Below the pieces are notes generated by a model. It was not told where the DNA came from, did not search any database, and worked only from the letters and a program-made list of their open reading frames with translations. Shown piece by piece: positions 34,898 to 45,593 of a stretch of DNA of 64,000 nucleotides. A program made the translations under genes and the position numbers. The stretch is taken from contig NZ_BJWH01000021.1 in NCBI RefSeq assembly GCF_007990265.1, positions 1 through 64,000 of the forward strand, in the 5' to 3' direction. Each line of letters opens with the position of its first letter. Position 1 is the first letter of the stretch. Origin of the DNA: Cellulomonas terrae (GTDB lineage Bacteria; Actinomycetota; Actinomycetes; Actinomycetales; Cellulomonadaceae).

Positions 34898-37525
34898 ATG
34901 AGCTCTGAGTCCCCGAACACGCCCGCCGCACCCCTGTCCACCACGGGTACACGGCAGGTACCGGACCGGGTCTCCCTCGACGGTGTCGAGACCCGCTGGG
35001 ACGAGGCGTGGACCGCGCAGGACCTGTACGCGTTCGACCGGACGGCCACGCGCGAGCAGGTGTACTCGATCGACACGCCTCCCCCGACGGTGTCCGGCTC
35101 GCTGCACGTGGGCCACGTGTTCTCGTACACGCACACCGACGTCGTCGCGCGGTTCCAGCGCATGCGCGGCCGCGAGGTGTTCTACCCGATGGGCTGGGAC
35201 GACAACGGCCTGCCCACCGAGCGCCGCGTGCAGAACTACTACGGCGTCCGCTGCGACCCGTCCCTGCCCTACGACGAGGACTTCGCTCCCCCGTTCGAGG
35301 GCGGCGAGGGCAAGTCGGGGCCGCAGGTGCCGGTGAGCCGCAAGAACTTCGTCGAGCTGTGCGAGCGGCTGACGGTCGAGGACGAGCGGCTCTTCGAGGC
35401 CCTGTGGCGTCGGCTCGGCCTGTCGGTGGACTGGTCGCGGACCTATCAGACGGTCTCCGCGGAGTCCCGCGCCGTCGCCCAGCAGGCGTTCCTGCGCAAC
35501 CTCGCGCGCGGCGAGGCGTACCAGGCCGAGGCGCCGGGCCTGTGGGACGTGACGTTCCAGACGGCCGTCGCCCAGGCCGAGCTCGAGGCGCGCGACTACC
35601 CCGGTGCGTTCCACCGGGTCGCGTTCCACGGTGCCGACGGTCCCGTCCACATCGAGACGACGCGTCCGGAGCTGCTGCCCGCCTGCGTCGCCCTCATCGC
35701 GCACCCGGACGACGAGCGCTACCAGCACTTGTTCGGCACCACCGTCCGCTCGCCGCTGTTCGACGTCGAGATCCCCGTGCTGGCGCACGCGCTGGCCGAG
35801 CCCGACAAGGGCGCCGGCATCGCGATGTGCTGCACCTTCGGCGACCTGACCGACGTGCAGTGGTGGCGCGAGCTCCAGCTGCCGACGCGCTCCGTGGTGG
35901 GTCGCGACGGCCGCATCCTGCGGGACACCCCGGAGTGGCTGAGCACCGAGTCGGCACGCACCCGGTACGAGGAGCTCGCCGGCAAGACCACGTTCTCCGC
36001 ACGGGAGGCCGTCGTCGCCGGCCTGCGCGAGACCGGCGACCTGGACGGCGAGCCGGTGAAGACCGAGCGCAAGGCGAACTTCTACGAGAAGGGCGACAAG
36101 CCCCTCGAGATCGTCACCAGCCGCCAGTGGTACATCCGCAACGGCGGTCGCGACGAGTCCCTGCGCGAGGCGCTGCTGGCCCGCGGCGCGGAGCTCGGGT
36201 TCAACCCCGACTTCATGAAGGTCCGCTACGAGAACTGGGTCAGCGGCCTGAACGGCGACTGGCTGGTCTCTCGGCAGCGCTTCTTCGGCGTGCCGTTCCC
36301 CGTCTGGTACCCGCTCGACGAGCACGGCGAGCCGCAGCACGACAAGCCGCTCCTGCCGACCGAGGACCAGCTCCCGATCGACCCGTCCTCCGACGTGCCC
36401 GCCGGCTACACGGCCGACCAGCGCGGGGTGCCGGGCGGCTTCGCGGCCGACCCCGACATCATGGACACCTGGGCCACCAGCTCGCTGACCCCCCAGATCG
36501 TCGGCGGCTGGCGCACGGACCCCGACCTGTTCAGCCGCGTGTTCCCGATGGACCTGCGCCCCCAGGGCCAGGACATCATCCGTACCTGGCTCTTCTCCAC
36601 GGTCGTCCGCTCGCACCTGGAGCACGGCTCGCTGCCGTGGTCGTCGGCCGCGATCAGCGGCTGGATCCTCGACCCCGACCGCAAGAAGATGTCGAAGTCC
36701 AAGGGCAACGTCGTCACGCCGATGGGCCTGCTCGAGGAGCACGGCTCCGACGCCGTCCGGTACTGGGCCGCCTCGGCGCGACTCGGCACGGACGCGGCGT
36801 TCGAGATCGGCCAGATGAAGATCGGCCGACGCCTCGCCATCAAGGTGCTCAACGCCTCGAAGTTCGCCCTCTCGTTCGGTGCCGCCGACGAGCCGCTCGC
36901 GCTCGACCCCGCGCTCGTCACGTCCGAGATCGACCGCGCGATGCTCGCCGGCCTCGCGGACGTCGTCGACAAGGCCACCGCGGCCCTCGACGCGTACGAC
37001 CACACCCGCGCGCTCGAGCTCTCGGAGACGTTCTTCTGGACGTTCTGCGACGACTACCTGGAGCTGGTCAAGGACCGCGCCTACGGCGACCCGTCCCCGG
37101 AGACCACCTCGGCTCGCGCCGCGCTGGCGATCGCCCTCGACGTGCTGCTGCGCCTGTTCGCCCCGGTGCTGCCGTTCGCGACGGAGGAGGTCTGGTCGTG
37201 GTGGCGCGAGGGTTCGGTGCACCGCGCGCCGTGGCCGACCGCCGAGCCGCTGCGCACGTCGGCGGACCCGGGCGTCGTCTCCGCCGCAGGCTCGGCGCTC
37301 GCCGCGCTGCGCAAGGTGAAGTCCGAGGCCAAGCTGTCGATGCGCACCGAGATCACCGCGGTCGAGCTCGTCGTGCCCGCGGCCCTGCGCCCGGGCGTCG
37401 AGTCGGCGCTCGGCGACATCCGCGCGGCCGGCCGGGTCACGGGAACCCTCACGCTCGTCGACGGCGAGGCCGAGACGTGCGTGGCGCGCGACGCCGTCCT
37501 GGTGCCCCCGGCGCCGAAGGACTGA
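34898..37525 (+). CDS. valS: Valine--tRNA ligase
   Basis: The product is 875 aa. It is a class I synthetase with HIGH-like GSLHVGHVFSY near residues 63-73 and KMSKSKGN in the second half. An editing CP1 domain lies between them (HIETTRPELLPACVALIAHPDD). WDDNGLPTERRVQ is typical of ValRS. The C-terminal coiled coil of proteobacterial enzymes is absent, as in many actinobacterial forms. ATG 34898 starts at MSSESPN; earlier in-frame codons would run into the divergent promoter region. The acyl-CoA ligase gene begins 1 bp after its stop. Confidence 0.95.
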   Translation: MSSESPNTPAAPLSTTGTRQVPDRVSLDGVETRWDEAWTAQDLYAFDRTATREQVYSIDTPPPTVSGSLHVGHVFSYTHTDVVARFQRMRGREVFYPMGWDDNGLPTERRVQNYYGVRCDPSLPYDEDFAPPFEGGEGKSGPQVPVSRKNFVELCERLTVEDERLFEALWRRLGLSVDWSRTYQTVSAESRAVAQQAFLRNLARGEAYQAEAPGLWDVTFQTAVAQAELEARDYPGAFHRVAFHGADGPVHIETTRPELLPACVALIAHPDDERYQHLFGTTVRSPLFDVEIPVLAHALAEPDKGAGIAMCCTFGDLTDVQWWRELQLPTRSVVGRDGRILRDTPEWLSTESARTRYEELAGKTTFSAREAVVAGLRETGDLDGEPVKTERKANFYEKGDKPLEIVTSRQWYIRNGGRDESLREALLARGAELGFNPDFMKVRYENWVSGLNGDWLVSRQRFFGVPFPVWYPLDEHGEPQHDKPLLPTEDQLPIDPSSDVPAGYTADQRGVPGGFAADPDIMDTWATSSLTPQIVGGWRTDPDLFSRVFPMDLRPQGQDIIRTWLFSTVVRSHLEHGSLPWSSAAISGWILDPDRKKMSKSKGNVVTPMGLLEEHGSDAVRYWAASARLGTDAAFEIGQMKIGRRLAIKVLNASKFALSFGAADEPLALDPALVTSEIDRAMLAGLADVVDKATAALDAYDHTRALELSETFFWTFCDDYLELVKDRAYGDPSPETTSARAALAIALDVLLRLFAPVLPFATEEVWSWWREGSVHRAPWPTAEPLRTSADPGVVSAAGSALAALRKVKSEAKLSMRTEITAVELVVPAALRPGVESALGDIRAAGRVTGTLTLVDGEAETCVARDAVLVPPAPKD

Positions 37526-37526
37526 C

Positions 37527-39329
37527 GTGCGCGAGTTCCGGTCGGACCCCCTGGTCGAGCCCGACCCGGCCGCGAGCATCCCGGGGCTGCTCACGGACCG
37601 GCTCGCGCGCGACCCGGACGGGGTGTTCGCCGAGCGCGTCGTCGACGGCCGGTGGACGCCGGTCACGGTGTCGGCGTTCGTCGCCGAGGTCACGGCTGTC
37701 GCCAAGGGGCTCGTGGCGCGCGGCGTCGAACCCGGCGACCGCGTCGCGATCATGTCCCGCACGCGCTACGAGTGGACCCTGCTCGACTTCGCCTGCTGGG
37801 CCGCGGGTGCGCTCGGCGTCCCGGTCTACGAGACGTCCTCGGCAGAGCAGGTCCGCTGGATCGCGGCCGATGCCGGGGTGCGACTCGCGATCGTCGAGAC
37901 CGCCCAGCACGCCGCGGTCGTCGCGCAGGTCCGGGACGACCTCCCCGGGCTGACGGACGTGCTCGTGATCGAGGACGGCGCCGTCGCGTCGCTCGTCGCC
38001 GCCGGCACCGGGGTCACCGACGCCGAGGTCGCCCGGCGCAGCGCGCTGGCGCGGGCCGACGACCTGGCGACGATCATCTACACGTCCGGCACGACGGGCC
38101 GCCCGAAGGGTGTCGAGCTGACGCACGGCAACTTCGTCGCTCTCACGCTCAACGGCGTCGCCGGGCTCGGTGACGTCTGCGCGCAGGCCGGGTCGCGGAC
38201 CCTGCTCTTCATGCCGCTCGCGCACGTGTTCGCGCGGTTCATCCAGGTGCTCTGCGTCCCCTCGGGCGCCGTCCTGGGCCACACGCCCGACGCCAAGAAC
38301 CTCCTCGGCGACCTCGCCGCGTTCCAGCCGACGTTCATCCTGGCGGTGCCGCGCGTGTTCGAGAAGGTCTACAACTCGGCCGAGCAGAAGGCGGGCTCGG
38401 GCGCGAAGCTGACGCTGTTCCGGTGGGCCGCCAAGGCTGCGGAGGACTACTCGCGCGCGCTCGACTCGTCGGGGCCCAGCGCGGCCCTGCGTGCTCGGCA
38501 CCGGCTGGCGGGCACCCTGGTGCACAGCAAGCTCCGCGCGGCGCTCGGCGGTCGCGCGCAGTACGCCATCTCCGGGGGCGCCCCGCTGGGCGAACGGCTC
38601 GGGCACTTCTACCGCGGCATCGGCGTCGAGGTGCTGGAGGGCTACGGGCTCACCGAGACCACCGCGCCGACAGCCGTGAACCGGCCCGGGCTCACCAAGA
38701 TCGGCACCGTCGGACCCGCGTTCCCCGGCACCGCCCTGCGGGTCGACGACGAGGGGCAGGTCTTCGTGTCCGGACCGCACGTGTTCCGCGGCTACCGGCA
38801 CGACGCCGAGGCCACCGCGGAGGCCCTGGTCGACGGCTGGTTCCGCACCGGAGACGTCGGCACGCTCGACGACGACGGCTACCTGACAATCACCGGCCGG
38901 ACCAAGGAGATCATCGTCACAGCGGGCGGCAAGAACGTCGCTCCCGCGGTGCTCGAGGACCGGCTCCGGGGTCACCCGCTGATCAGCCAGGTCGTCGTCG
39001 TCGGCGACCAGCGCCCGTTCATCGGTGCCCTGGTCACGCTCGACGCCGACATGCTCCCCGGCTGGCTGTCCAACCACGGCCTGCCGGCCATGTCCGTCGA
39101 CGAGGCGGCGACCGACCCGCGCGTCCTGCAGGCTCTCGACCGCGCCGCAGAGCGCGCCAACGAGGCCGTCTCGCGCGCGGAGTCGATCCGCAAGCTCCGC
39201 GTGCTCACCACGGACTTCACCGAGGCGAACGGGTACCTCACGCCCTCCCTGAAGATGAAGCGCGCGGTGATCCTCGAGGACTTCGCGACCGACATCGACG
39301 CCCTGTACACGGACACCCGAGGCGACTGA
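37527..39329 (+). CDS. Long-chain fatty-acid--CoA ligase (FadD15-like)
   Basis: The product is 600 aa of the ANL superfamily. The AMP motif YTSGTTGRPKG is at 185-195. GYGLTETTAP and WFRTGDVGTLDDDGYLTITGRTKEIIVTAGGKNVAP cover the core and hinge motifs. It activates fatty acids to acyl-CoA for lipid metabolism. The GTG start is 1 bp after the valS stop, so the two are probably co-transcribed. Two overlapping hairpins follow its stop. Confidence 0.9.
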   Translation: MREFRSDPLVEPDPAASIPGLLTDRLARDPDGVFAERVVDGRWTPVTVSAFVAEVTAVAKGLVARGVEPGDRVAIMSRTRYEWTLLDFACWAAGALGVPVYETSSAEQVRWIAADAGVRLAIVETAQHAAVVAQVRDDLPGLTDVLVIEDGAVASLVAAGTGVTDAEVARRSALARADDLATIIYTSGTTGRPKGVELTHGNFVALTLNGVAGLGDVCAQAGSRTLLFMPLAHVFARFIQVLCVPSGAVLGHTPDAKNLLGDLAAFQPTFILAVPRVFEKVYNSAEQKAGSGAKLTLFRWAAKAAEDYSRALDSSGPSAALRARHRLAGTLVHSKLRAALGGRAQYAISGGAPLGERLGHFYRGIGVEVLEGYGLTETTAPTAVNRPGLTKIGTVGPAFPGTALRVDDEGQVFVSGPHVFRGYRHDAEATAEALVDGWFRTGDVGTLDDDGYLTITGRTKEIIVTAGGKNVAPAVLEDRLRGHPLISQVVVVGDQRPFIGALVTLDADMLPGWLSNHGLPAMSVDEAATDPRVLQALDRAAERANEAVSRAESIRKLRVLTTDFTEANGYLTPSLKMKRAVILEDFATDIDALYTDTRGD

Positions 39330-39335
39330 CCCACA

Positions 39336-39418
39336 ACGTCCGCACTCCTGCACGCGTGACCCCGCACGAGTGCGGACGTCCGAGGAAGCGGTCGCCGGAG
39401 CGCTCGCTTCCTCGGACG
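39336..39418. terminator. Bidirectional terminator made of two overlapping hairpins
   Basis: ACGTCCGCACTC (39336-39347) pairs perfectly with 39368-39379. CGTCCGAGGAAGCG (39377-39390) pairs perfectly with 39405-39418. The two stems share bases 39377-39379, so they compete at the base. They lie between convergent genes ending at 39329 and 39430 and can stop transcription from both sides. Confidence 0.7.
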
Positions 39419-39429
39419 CCGTGGAGGGG

Positions 39430-40626
39430 CTACACCACCGAGCGGAGCCGGGCCTGGTCCGCCGACTGGGTCGGGACCGCCTCGCTGGGGGTGGAGTCGT
39501 CGGACCAGCGCAGCACCGCGCCGATGCCGTCGACGAGGTCGACGGTGCCGTCCTCGGCGAACGTGAGCCCGGCGTCCTGACCCAGGGCCGCTCGCACCAG
39601 CGCGACGTTCGCGTCCATCTCCTCAGCGCCCCCGGTCACCCCGATAGACGCGAGGTCGGTCGCGCTCGTCGCCACCTGGAGCGGCTCGGGGCCGACCCAG
39701 AGGGTCCGGTCCGCCAGCCCGGACGTCAGGGCGTCGACGTGCAGCACCAGCTCGGCCACCTGACCGCGCCGGAGCACCTCGATCACGTCGTCGAGCGCCG
39801 TGACCGCCCCGCCACCGCGGCCCTGCGCCTCTCGGAACCGGTCCAGCACCGCATCGCTGCGCTGCTTCCGGACCGCAGCAAGCGCTTCGGCCACGCGCGC
39901 CTCGAACGACCCCTTCTTCAGGCCCTCGCCCCGGCCGCCCCCAGGCACGTCGACGAGCAGCTCGCGCGTGGGCTGACCGACGGCGTCGCGCACGAGAGAG
40001 ACCGCACGCACGTCACCGGTGATCAGCACCAGGTCCGGGCTCCGCTCCGCGACGCGCTTGTCGAGCACCGCCGCGACCGCCTCCGCGTTGCGACCCCACG
40101 AGTCCTCTGCCCGCGTCTGGCTGCGCCGGTCCAGCCCGCCCTCGCGCGTCTTGTGCACGTCGTCGTGCCCACCGTCGACGGTCTCGGTCTCCGGACCACC
40201 CTCGGTCCGGACCGTGCCCCCGGCGGCCCAGGTCAGGTCCGCACCGTTGCGGTCCACCGCGACCAGGAGGTAGGTCACCGTCTCGTCGGCCGCACGCACC
40301 GCCGGGAGCAGAGCGGGTGCGGGCCCGAACACCGCGTAGGACTGGGCCGGCGGCTCGGAGAGGACCCGGTCGACGACGACGCCCTCGGCGTCCGCGACGA
40401 CCACCCGGCCGTGCGGACCACGCACCCCGGTCGGGACGGAGACCAGCTCGGCGATGTCGTCCAGCACGCCCGCGGACGCCCCGTCGCGCTCCAGGGAGCG
40501 CCGGACAGCCCTCCAGCGGTCGGCCGCCTCGGCGTCAGCGTTCGCGCCGGTCCTCGTCGCGTCCAGGTAGACGGTCGTGAACGGCGACGGCCGTCCGAGC
40601 AGCGGCTTGAGCCAGTGCAGGTCCAT
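39430..40626 (-). CDS. Rv2629-like protein, bacterial archaeo-eukaryotic release factor (baeRF) family
   Basis: The product is 398 aa. It resembles mycobacterial Rv2629: N-terminal VYLDATRT with ADRWRAVRRSLERDGA, a central SPDLVLITGDVRAVSLVRDAV, and C-terminal DGIGAVLRWSDD. The baeRF/Vms1-eRF1-like fold suggests action on ribosomes or peptidyl-tRNA during stress, by family knowledge only. ATG 40626 is preferred because GGAGGG ends 6 nt before it; ATG 40632 lies directly against that site. It stands alone between a bidirectional terminator and the chorismate mutase gene. Confidence 0.8.
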   Translation of the reverse strand: MDLHWLKPLLGRPSPFTTVYLDATRTGANADAEAADRWRAVRRSLERDGASAGVLDDIAELVSVPTGVRGPHGRVVVADAEGVVVDRVLSEPPAQSYAVFGPAPALLPAVRAADETVTYLLVAVDRNGADLTWAAGGTVRTEGGPETETVDGGHDDVHKTREGGLDRRSQTRAEDSWGRNAEAVAAVLDKRVAERSPDLVLITGDVRAVSLVRDAVGQPTRELLVDVPGGGRGEGLKKGSFEARVAEALAAVRKQRSDAVLDRFREAQGRGGGAVTALDDVIEVLRRGQVAELVLHVDALTSGLADRTLWVGPEPLQVATSATDLASIGVTGGAEEMDANVALVRAALGQDAGLTFAEDGTVDLVDGIGAVLRWSDDSTPSEAVPTQSADQARLRSVV

Positions 40627-40740
40627 GGGCATCCCTCCGGGATCGAGATCCCCGGCAGCCGCACACTCACCCCCGCGGCCGGCCGGAGCTGACCCCACCT
40701 ACCTTCCGCTCCTGCGGACCGCGGCGCCACCCCGAACTTC

Positions 40741-41055
40741 TCAGTCGCGCTGCGCGTGCCCCTGGGCGATGGCCTCGTGGTGCTGGATGACCTCCTCGAC
40801 GATGAACGCGAGGAACTTCTCCGCGAACACCGGGTCGAGGTCGGCGTTCCGCGCGAGCTCGCGCAGCCGGGCCACCTGCTGCTGCTCGCGCGCGGGGTCC
40901 GACGGCGGCAGGCCCGTGGTCGCCTTGAGCACGCCCACCTGCTGCGTGGCCTTGAACCGCTCCGCCAGCAGGTACACCAGCGCGGCGTCGATGTTGTCGA
41001 TGCTCCCGCGCAGGCGGGCGAGCTCGGCAGGGATCGGGGTCGGCAGGTCGCTCAC
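40741..41055 (-). CDS. Chorismate mutase, AroQ type
   Basis: The product is 104 aa, all helical. It has LRGSIDNIDAALVYLLAERFKATQQVGVLKA near the N-terminus and the pattern of active-site Arg and Lys residues expected of AroQ mutases (R16, R33, K44 by position). It converts chorismate to prephenate. There is no fused dehydratase or dehydrogenase and no signal peptide. It begins with GTG and lies 31 bp downstream of clpX on the same strand. Confidence 0.88.
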   Translation of the reverse strand: MSDLPTPIPAELARLRGSIDNIDAALVYLLAERFKATQQVGVLKATTGLPPSDPAREQQQVARLRELARNADLDPVFAEKFLAFIVEEVIQHHEAIAQGHAQRD

Positions 41056-41086
41056 GGTCGCGATCCTAGGCGCGATGACGGACCTG

Positions 41087-42367
<1,281 letters not shown>

Positions 42368-42540
42368 GTCGATCCCCTTCCTCGTGTCGCCCTCCGCCCG
42401 ACGGGCGGTGCGTCGTCAGTGCGTCAACCCCGCAGGGTGCGCGTCCTCCCCCATTGCACACCACCCGGGCCGGGATGTCAGCCGAACACACGGCTCGGCG
42501 AGTCTCGGCGTGTTCCGGGCGTGTCGCGCCGGACGCACCC

Positions 42541-42572
42541 GAGCCGGGTCCCGCCGCAGCGGAACCCGGCTC
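42541..42572 (-). terminator. Terminator of the clpP1-clpP2 operon
   Basis: A 14-bp stem with one mismatch (GAGCCGGGTCCCGC against GCGGAACCCGGCTC, 4-nt loop) lies 8 nt after the clpP2 stop codon. It separates clpP2 from clpX. Confidence 0.7.
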
Positions 42573-42580
42573 GTGATGTG

Positions 42581-43282
42581 CTACTTGGCCTGCACGGTCG
42601 TCGGGACGACGCCCTTGCGGCTGGCGAGCACCTGGTCGACGATCCCGTACTCCAGCGCCGCCTGAGCGGTGAGGATCTTGTCCCGCTCGATGTCCTTGCG
42701 GACCAGCTCGATGTCACGCCCGGTGTGGTGCGCGATCGTCAGCTCGAGCCACTCCCGCATGCGGATGAGCTCGTTCGCGTGGATCTCGATGTCGGACGCC
42801 TGCGCGTAGCCACCACCCTCCATCGCGGGCTGGTGGATCAGCACGCGCGCGTTGGGCAGAGCCAGGCGCTTGCCGGGCGAGCCGGCCGCGAGCAGCACCG
42901 CCGCCGCCGAGGCGGCCTGCCCGAGGCAGACCGTCTGGATGTGCGGCTTGATGTACTGCATCGTGTCGTAGATCGCCGTGAGCGCCGTGAACGAGCCGCC
43001 GGGCGAGTTGATGTACAGGATGATGTCGCGGTCCGGGTCGGTGCTCTCCAGCACCAGCAGCTGGGCCATGACGTCGTCGGCCGAGGCGTCGTCCACCTGC
43101 ACGCCGAGGAAGATGATCCGGTCCTCGAACAGCTTGGTGTACGGGTCCTGGCGCTTGAAGCCGTAGGCCGTGCGCTCCTCGAACTGCGGCAGCACGTACC
43201 GGGCGGCGGGCGAGGACGGCGCAAGGCCACCCGGCCCCGCCAGCATCCCGGCGCGCGCCATGAACTGAGATTCCATGCTCAT
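42581..43282 (-). CDS. clpP2: ATP-dependent Clp protease proteolytic subunit ClpP2
   Basis: The product is 233 aa. The catalytic triad is Ser125 ([11 protein letters not shown]), His150 (VLIHQPAM) and Asp201 (ERDKILTA). The long N-terminal extension of about 30 residues is typical of actinobacterial ClpP2, which forms mixed tetradecamers with ClpP1 and docks ClpX. It lies 26 bp after clpP1 on the same transcript. Confidence 0.95.
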   Translation of the reverse strand: MSMESQFMARAGMLAGPGGLAPSSPAARYVLPQFEERTAYGFKRQDPYTKLFEDRIIFLGVQVDDASADDVMAQLLVLESTDPDRDIILYINSPGGSFTALTAIYDTMQYIKPHIQTVCLGQAASAAAVLLAAGSPGKRLALPNARVLIHQPAMEGGGYAQASDIEIHANELIRMREWLELTIAHHTGRDIELVRKDIERDKILTAQAALEYGIVDQVLASRKGVVPTTVQAK

Positions 43283-43308
43283 GAGCTTCTCCTCAAGATG
43301 AAGGGGTG

Positions 43309-43926
43309 TCAGGCCGTGCCGCCGCCGCCGGCGACCGAGTCGGCCTTCGTGACGACCTTGTCCACGAAGCCGTACTCGAGCGCCTCGGGGGCGGTGAACC
43401 AGCGGTCACGGTCGGCGTCGGAGTTGATCTGGTCGACGCTCTTTCCCGTCTGTGCTGCGGTGAGCTCGGCGAGCACGTTCTTCATGTGCAGGATGAGCTG
43501 GGCGTTGATCCGCACGTCCGTCGCGGTGCCACCGATCCCGCCCGAGGGCTGGTGCATCATCACGCGGGCGTGCGGCAGGGCGTAGCGCTTGCCCTTGGCG
43601 CCCGACGAGAGCAGGAACTGCCCCATCGAGGCGGCCATGCCCATCGCGATCGTGGCGACGTCCGGCTGGATGTACTGCATGGTGTCGTAGATCGCCATGC
43701 CCGCGGTGATCGAGCCACCGGGCGAGTTGATGTACAGCCAGATGTCCTTGTCCGGGTCCTCCGCGGCCAGCAGCATCATCTGCGCGCAGATGGCGTTGGC
43801 GTTCTCGTCGCGCACCTCGGAGCCGAGCCAGATGATGCGTTCGCGCAGCAGCCGGTTGTAGATGGAGTCATTGAGGCCGAAGGCCGGGCTGTCGGCCCTG
43901 GCCATCATCGGCGCTAGCTCGTTCAC
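43309..43926 (-). CDS. clpP1: ATP-dependent Clp protease proteolytic subunit ClpP1
   Basis: The product is 205 aa with Ser100 ([11 protein letters not shown]), His125 (VMMHQPSGG) and Asp174 (ADRDRWFTA) as the catalytic triad. It forms the other ring of ClpP1P2. GTG 43926 is chosen for its GAGGGA at about 7 nt and because the product then begins at the usual ClpP1 position. A dyad and a TAGGGT -10-like box lie upstream. Confidence 0.95.
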   Translation of the reverse strand: MNELAPMMARADSPAFGLNDSIYNRLLRERIIWLGSEVRDENANAICAQMMLLAAEDPDKDIWLYINSPGGSITAGMAIYDTMQYIQPDVATIAMGMAASMGQFLLSSGAKGKRYALPHARVMMHQPSGGIGGTATDVRINAQLILHMKNVLAELTAAQTGKSVDQINSDADRDRWFTAPEALEYGFVDKVVTKADSVAGGGGTA

Positions 43927-43958
43927 GAAGGCTCCCTCGTCTGACGGTGACGTCTGTC

Positions 43959-44008
43959 CTGCACCGCACAGCCGTCCCGTCCGGGACCTGTGCGATGCAG
44001 TGACCCTA
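43959..44008 (-). promoter_or_regulatory. clpP1 promoter -10 box with a large dyad over the start of the transcript
   Basis: TAGGGT (44003-44008, minus strand) fits a -10 box. Immediately downstream, CTGCATCGCACAG (44000-43988) pairs with CTGTGCGGTGCAG (43971-43959), 13 bp with one G-T pair. An inner perfect 6-bp stem, GTCCCG/CGGGAC, lies within it. The dyad covers the expected transcription start and 5' leader, so it may be a regulator site or an mRNA structure. Confidence 0.5.
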
Positions 44009-44081
44009 ACGCGCGCCCCCGCCCGCCCATGTCCCGCCACGGAGCGTTTTCGCTGACGGCAGAGCAGGGCGCCCGGGCAGA

Positions 44082-44120
44082 CAGGAGGCCCCGCACCGGT
44101 GATCGGTGCGGGGCCTCCTG
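44082..44120 (-). terminator. Terminator of the trigger factor gene
   Basis: A perfect 17-bp stem (CAGGAGGCCCCGCACCG and complement, 5-nt loop) starts 8 nt after the tig stop codon. It is the strongest hairpin in this part of the window and insulates the clpP1 promoter. Confidence 0.8.
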
Positions 44121-44128
44121 GTGGGACG

Positions 44129-45535
44129 TCAGGCCTTGGTGTCCTCGGCCGTCTCGACCTCGTCGTCGTACACGTCGAACGCGGCGATGTCGGTCGCGGC
44201 GTCGGTCGCCGTCGCGGTCGCGGCGGCTGCCTCCTCCGCGTCCTCGGCGTCGGAGCCGATGAACTCCGAGAGGTCGACGGCCTTGCCGGAGCCGTCGGTG
44301 ACGGCGACGCGACGCAGCGCGACGGCGAGCGCCTTGGACCGTGCGACCTCGGCGACCATCGTGGGGATCTGGCCCTGCTGGTCGATGGTCTGGATGAACG
44401 TGTTCGGGTCCATGCCGTACTGGCGCGACGCGTTCACCAGGTAGTCGAGCAGCTCGTTCTGGCTGACCTTGATCTCGAGCTGCTCGGCGAGCGTGTCGAG
44501 GAGGATCTGGTTGCGCAGCGCGGTGGTGGCCTGCTCGCCGACCTCCGCACGGTGCTCGTCGTCCTCGAGCCGCCCCTCACCCTCGAGGTGACGGTGCACC
44601 TCGGTCTCGACGACGCCTGCCGGGACCGGGATCTCCGTCGCGGCGAGCAGCTGCTCGAGCAGCAGGTCGCGGGCCTGCACGGCCTGGTTCGACGCCTTGA
44701 TGCTGGACGCCTGCGTGCGCAGGTCCGCCGTCAGCTCCTCGAGCGTGTCGAACTCGCTGGCCAGCTGCGCGAAGTCGTCGTCGGCGTCGGGGAGCTGACG
44801 CTCCTTGACGGTCGTGGCGGTGACGTTCACCAGGGCGGTCTCGCCGGCGTGGTCGCCGCCCGCGAGCGCCGTCTCGAACGTGGTCGACTCGCCGGCCGAC
44901 AGGCCCGTGAGCGCCTCGTCGAGACCCTCGAGCATGTTGCCCGACCCGATCTGGTAGCTGACGCCGGAGACGTTGTCGACCTGCTCGTCGCCGATCGTGG
45001 CGGTCAGGTCGATGACGACGAAGTCGCCCTCGGCGGCCGGGCGGTCGACGCCGACCAGCGTGCCGAAGCGCTCGCGCAGGGCGTCCAGGCGGGCGGCGAC
45101 GTCCTCGTCGGAGACCTCGACGTCGTCGACCGTGACGGCGATGCCGTCGAGCGCCGGGACGGTGATCTCGGGGCGGACCTCGACCTCGGCGGTGAAGTGC
45201 AGCTCACCCTCCTCGCCGGCGGGTGCGGCCGTCAGGCCGGGGACCTTGGTGACCTCGACCTCGGGCTGGCCCAGGGGGCGCAGCTTGTTCTCGCGGACGG
45301 CCTCGGCGTAGAAGCCGGACAGGCCCTCGTTGATCGCGTGCTCGAGGACGGCCGGGCGACCGACGCGCTGGTCGATGATGCGCGGCGGCACCTTGCCCTT
45401 GCGGAAGCCGGGGACGACGACGTCCTGGGCGATGTGCTCGTACGCGTGATCGATGCTCGGCTTGAGCTCGTCGTACGTCACCTCGACGGTCAGCTTGACC
45501 TTGGTGGGCTCCAGGGTCTCGACGGCGCTCTTCAC
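44129..45535 (-). CDS. tig: Trigger factor, ribosome-associated chaperone and peptidyl-prolyl isomerase
   Basis: The product is 468 aa. The ribosome-binding N-terminal domain carries the signature [14 protein letters not shown] near residues 42-55. A central FKBP-like domain ([16 protein letters not shown]) and a helical C-terminal domain follow. The acidic Ala/Thr/Asp-rich tail is typical of actinobacterial proteins. I start at GTG 45535 ([14 protein letters not shown]) because GGAG lies 8-9 nt before it; longer in-frame starts lack this. It is followed by the clpP operon, a conserved arrangement in Actinobacteria. Confidence 0.94.
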   Translation of the reverse strand: MKSAVETLEPTKVKLTVEVTYDELKPSIDHAYEHIAQDVVVPGFRKGKVPPRIIDQRVGRPAVLEHAINEGLSGFYAEAVRENKLRPLGQPEVEVTKVPGLTAAPAGEEGELHFTAEVEVRPEITVPALDGIAVTVDDVEVSDEDVAARLDALRERFGTLVGVDRPAAEGDFVVIDLTATIGDEQVDNVSGVSYQIGSGNMLEGLDEALTGLSAGESTTFETALAGGDHAGETALVNVTATTVKERQLPDADDDFAQLASEFDTLEELTADLRTQASSIKASNQAVQARDLLLEQLLAATEIPVPAGVVETEVHRHLEGEGRLEDDEHRAEVGEQATTALRNQILLDTLAEQLEIKVSQNELLDYLVNASRQYGMDPNTFIQTIDQQGQIPTMVAEVARSKALAVALRRVAVTDGSGKAVDLSEFIGSDAEDAEEAAAATATATDAATDIAAFDVYDDEVETAEDTKA

Positions 45536-45593
45536 TTCGATGGTCTCCAACTGATCGGGGCGGGCGCCGGCGACTCCGGCGATCTCCGTTGGT

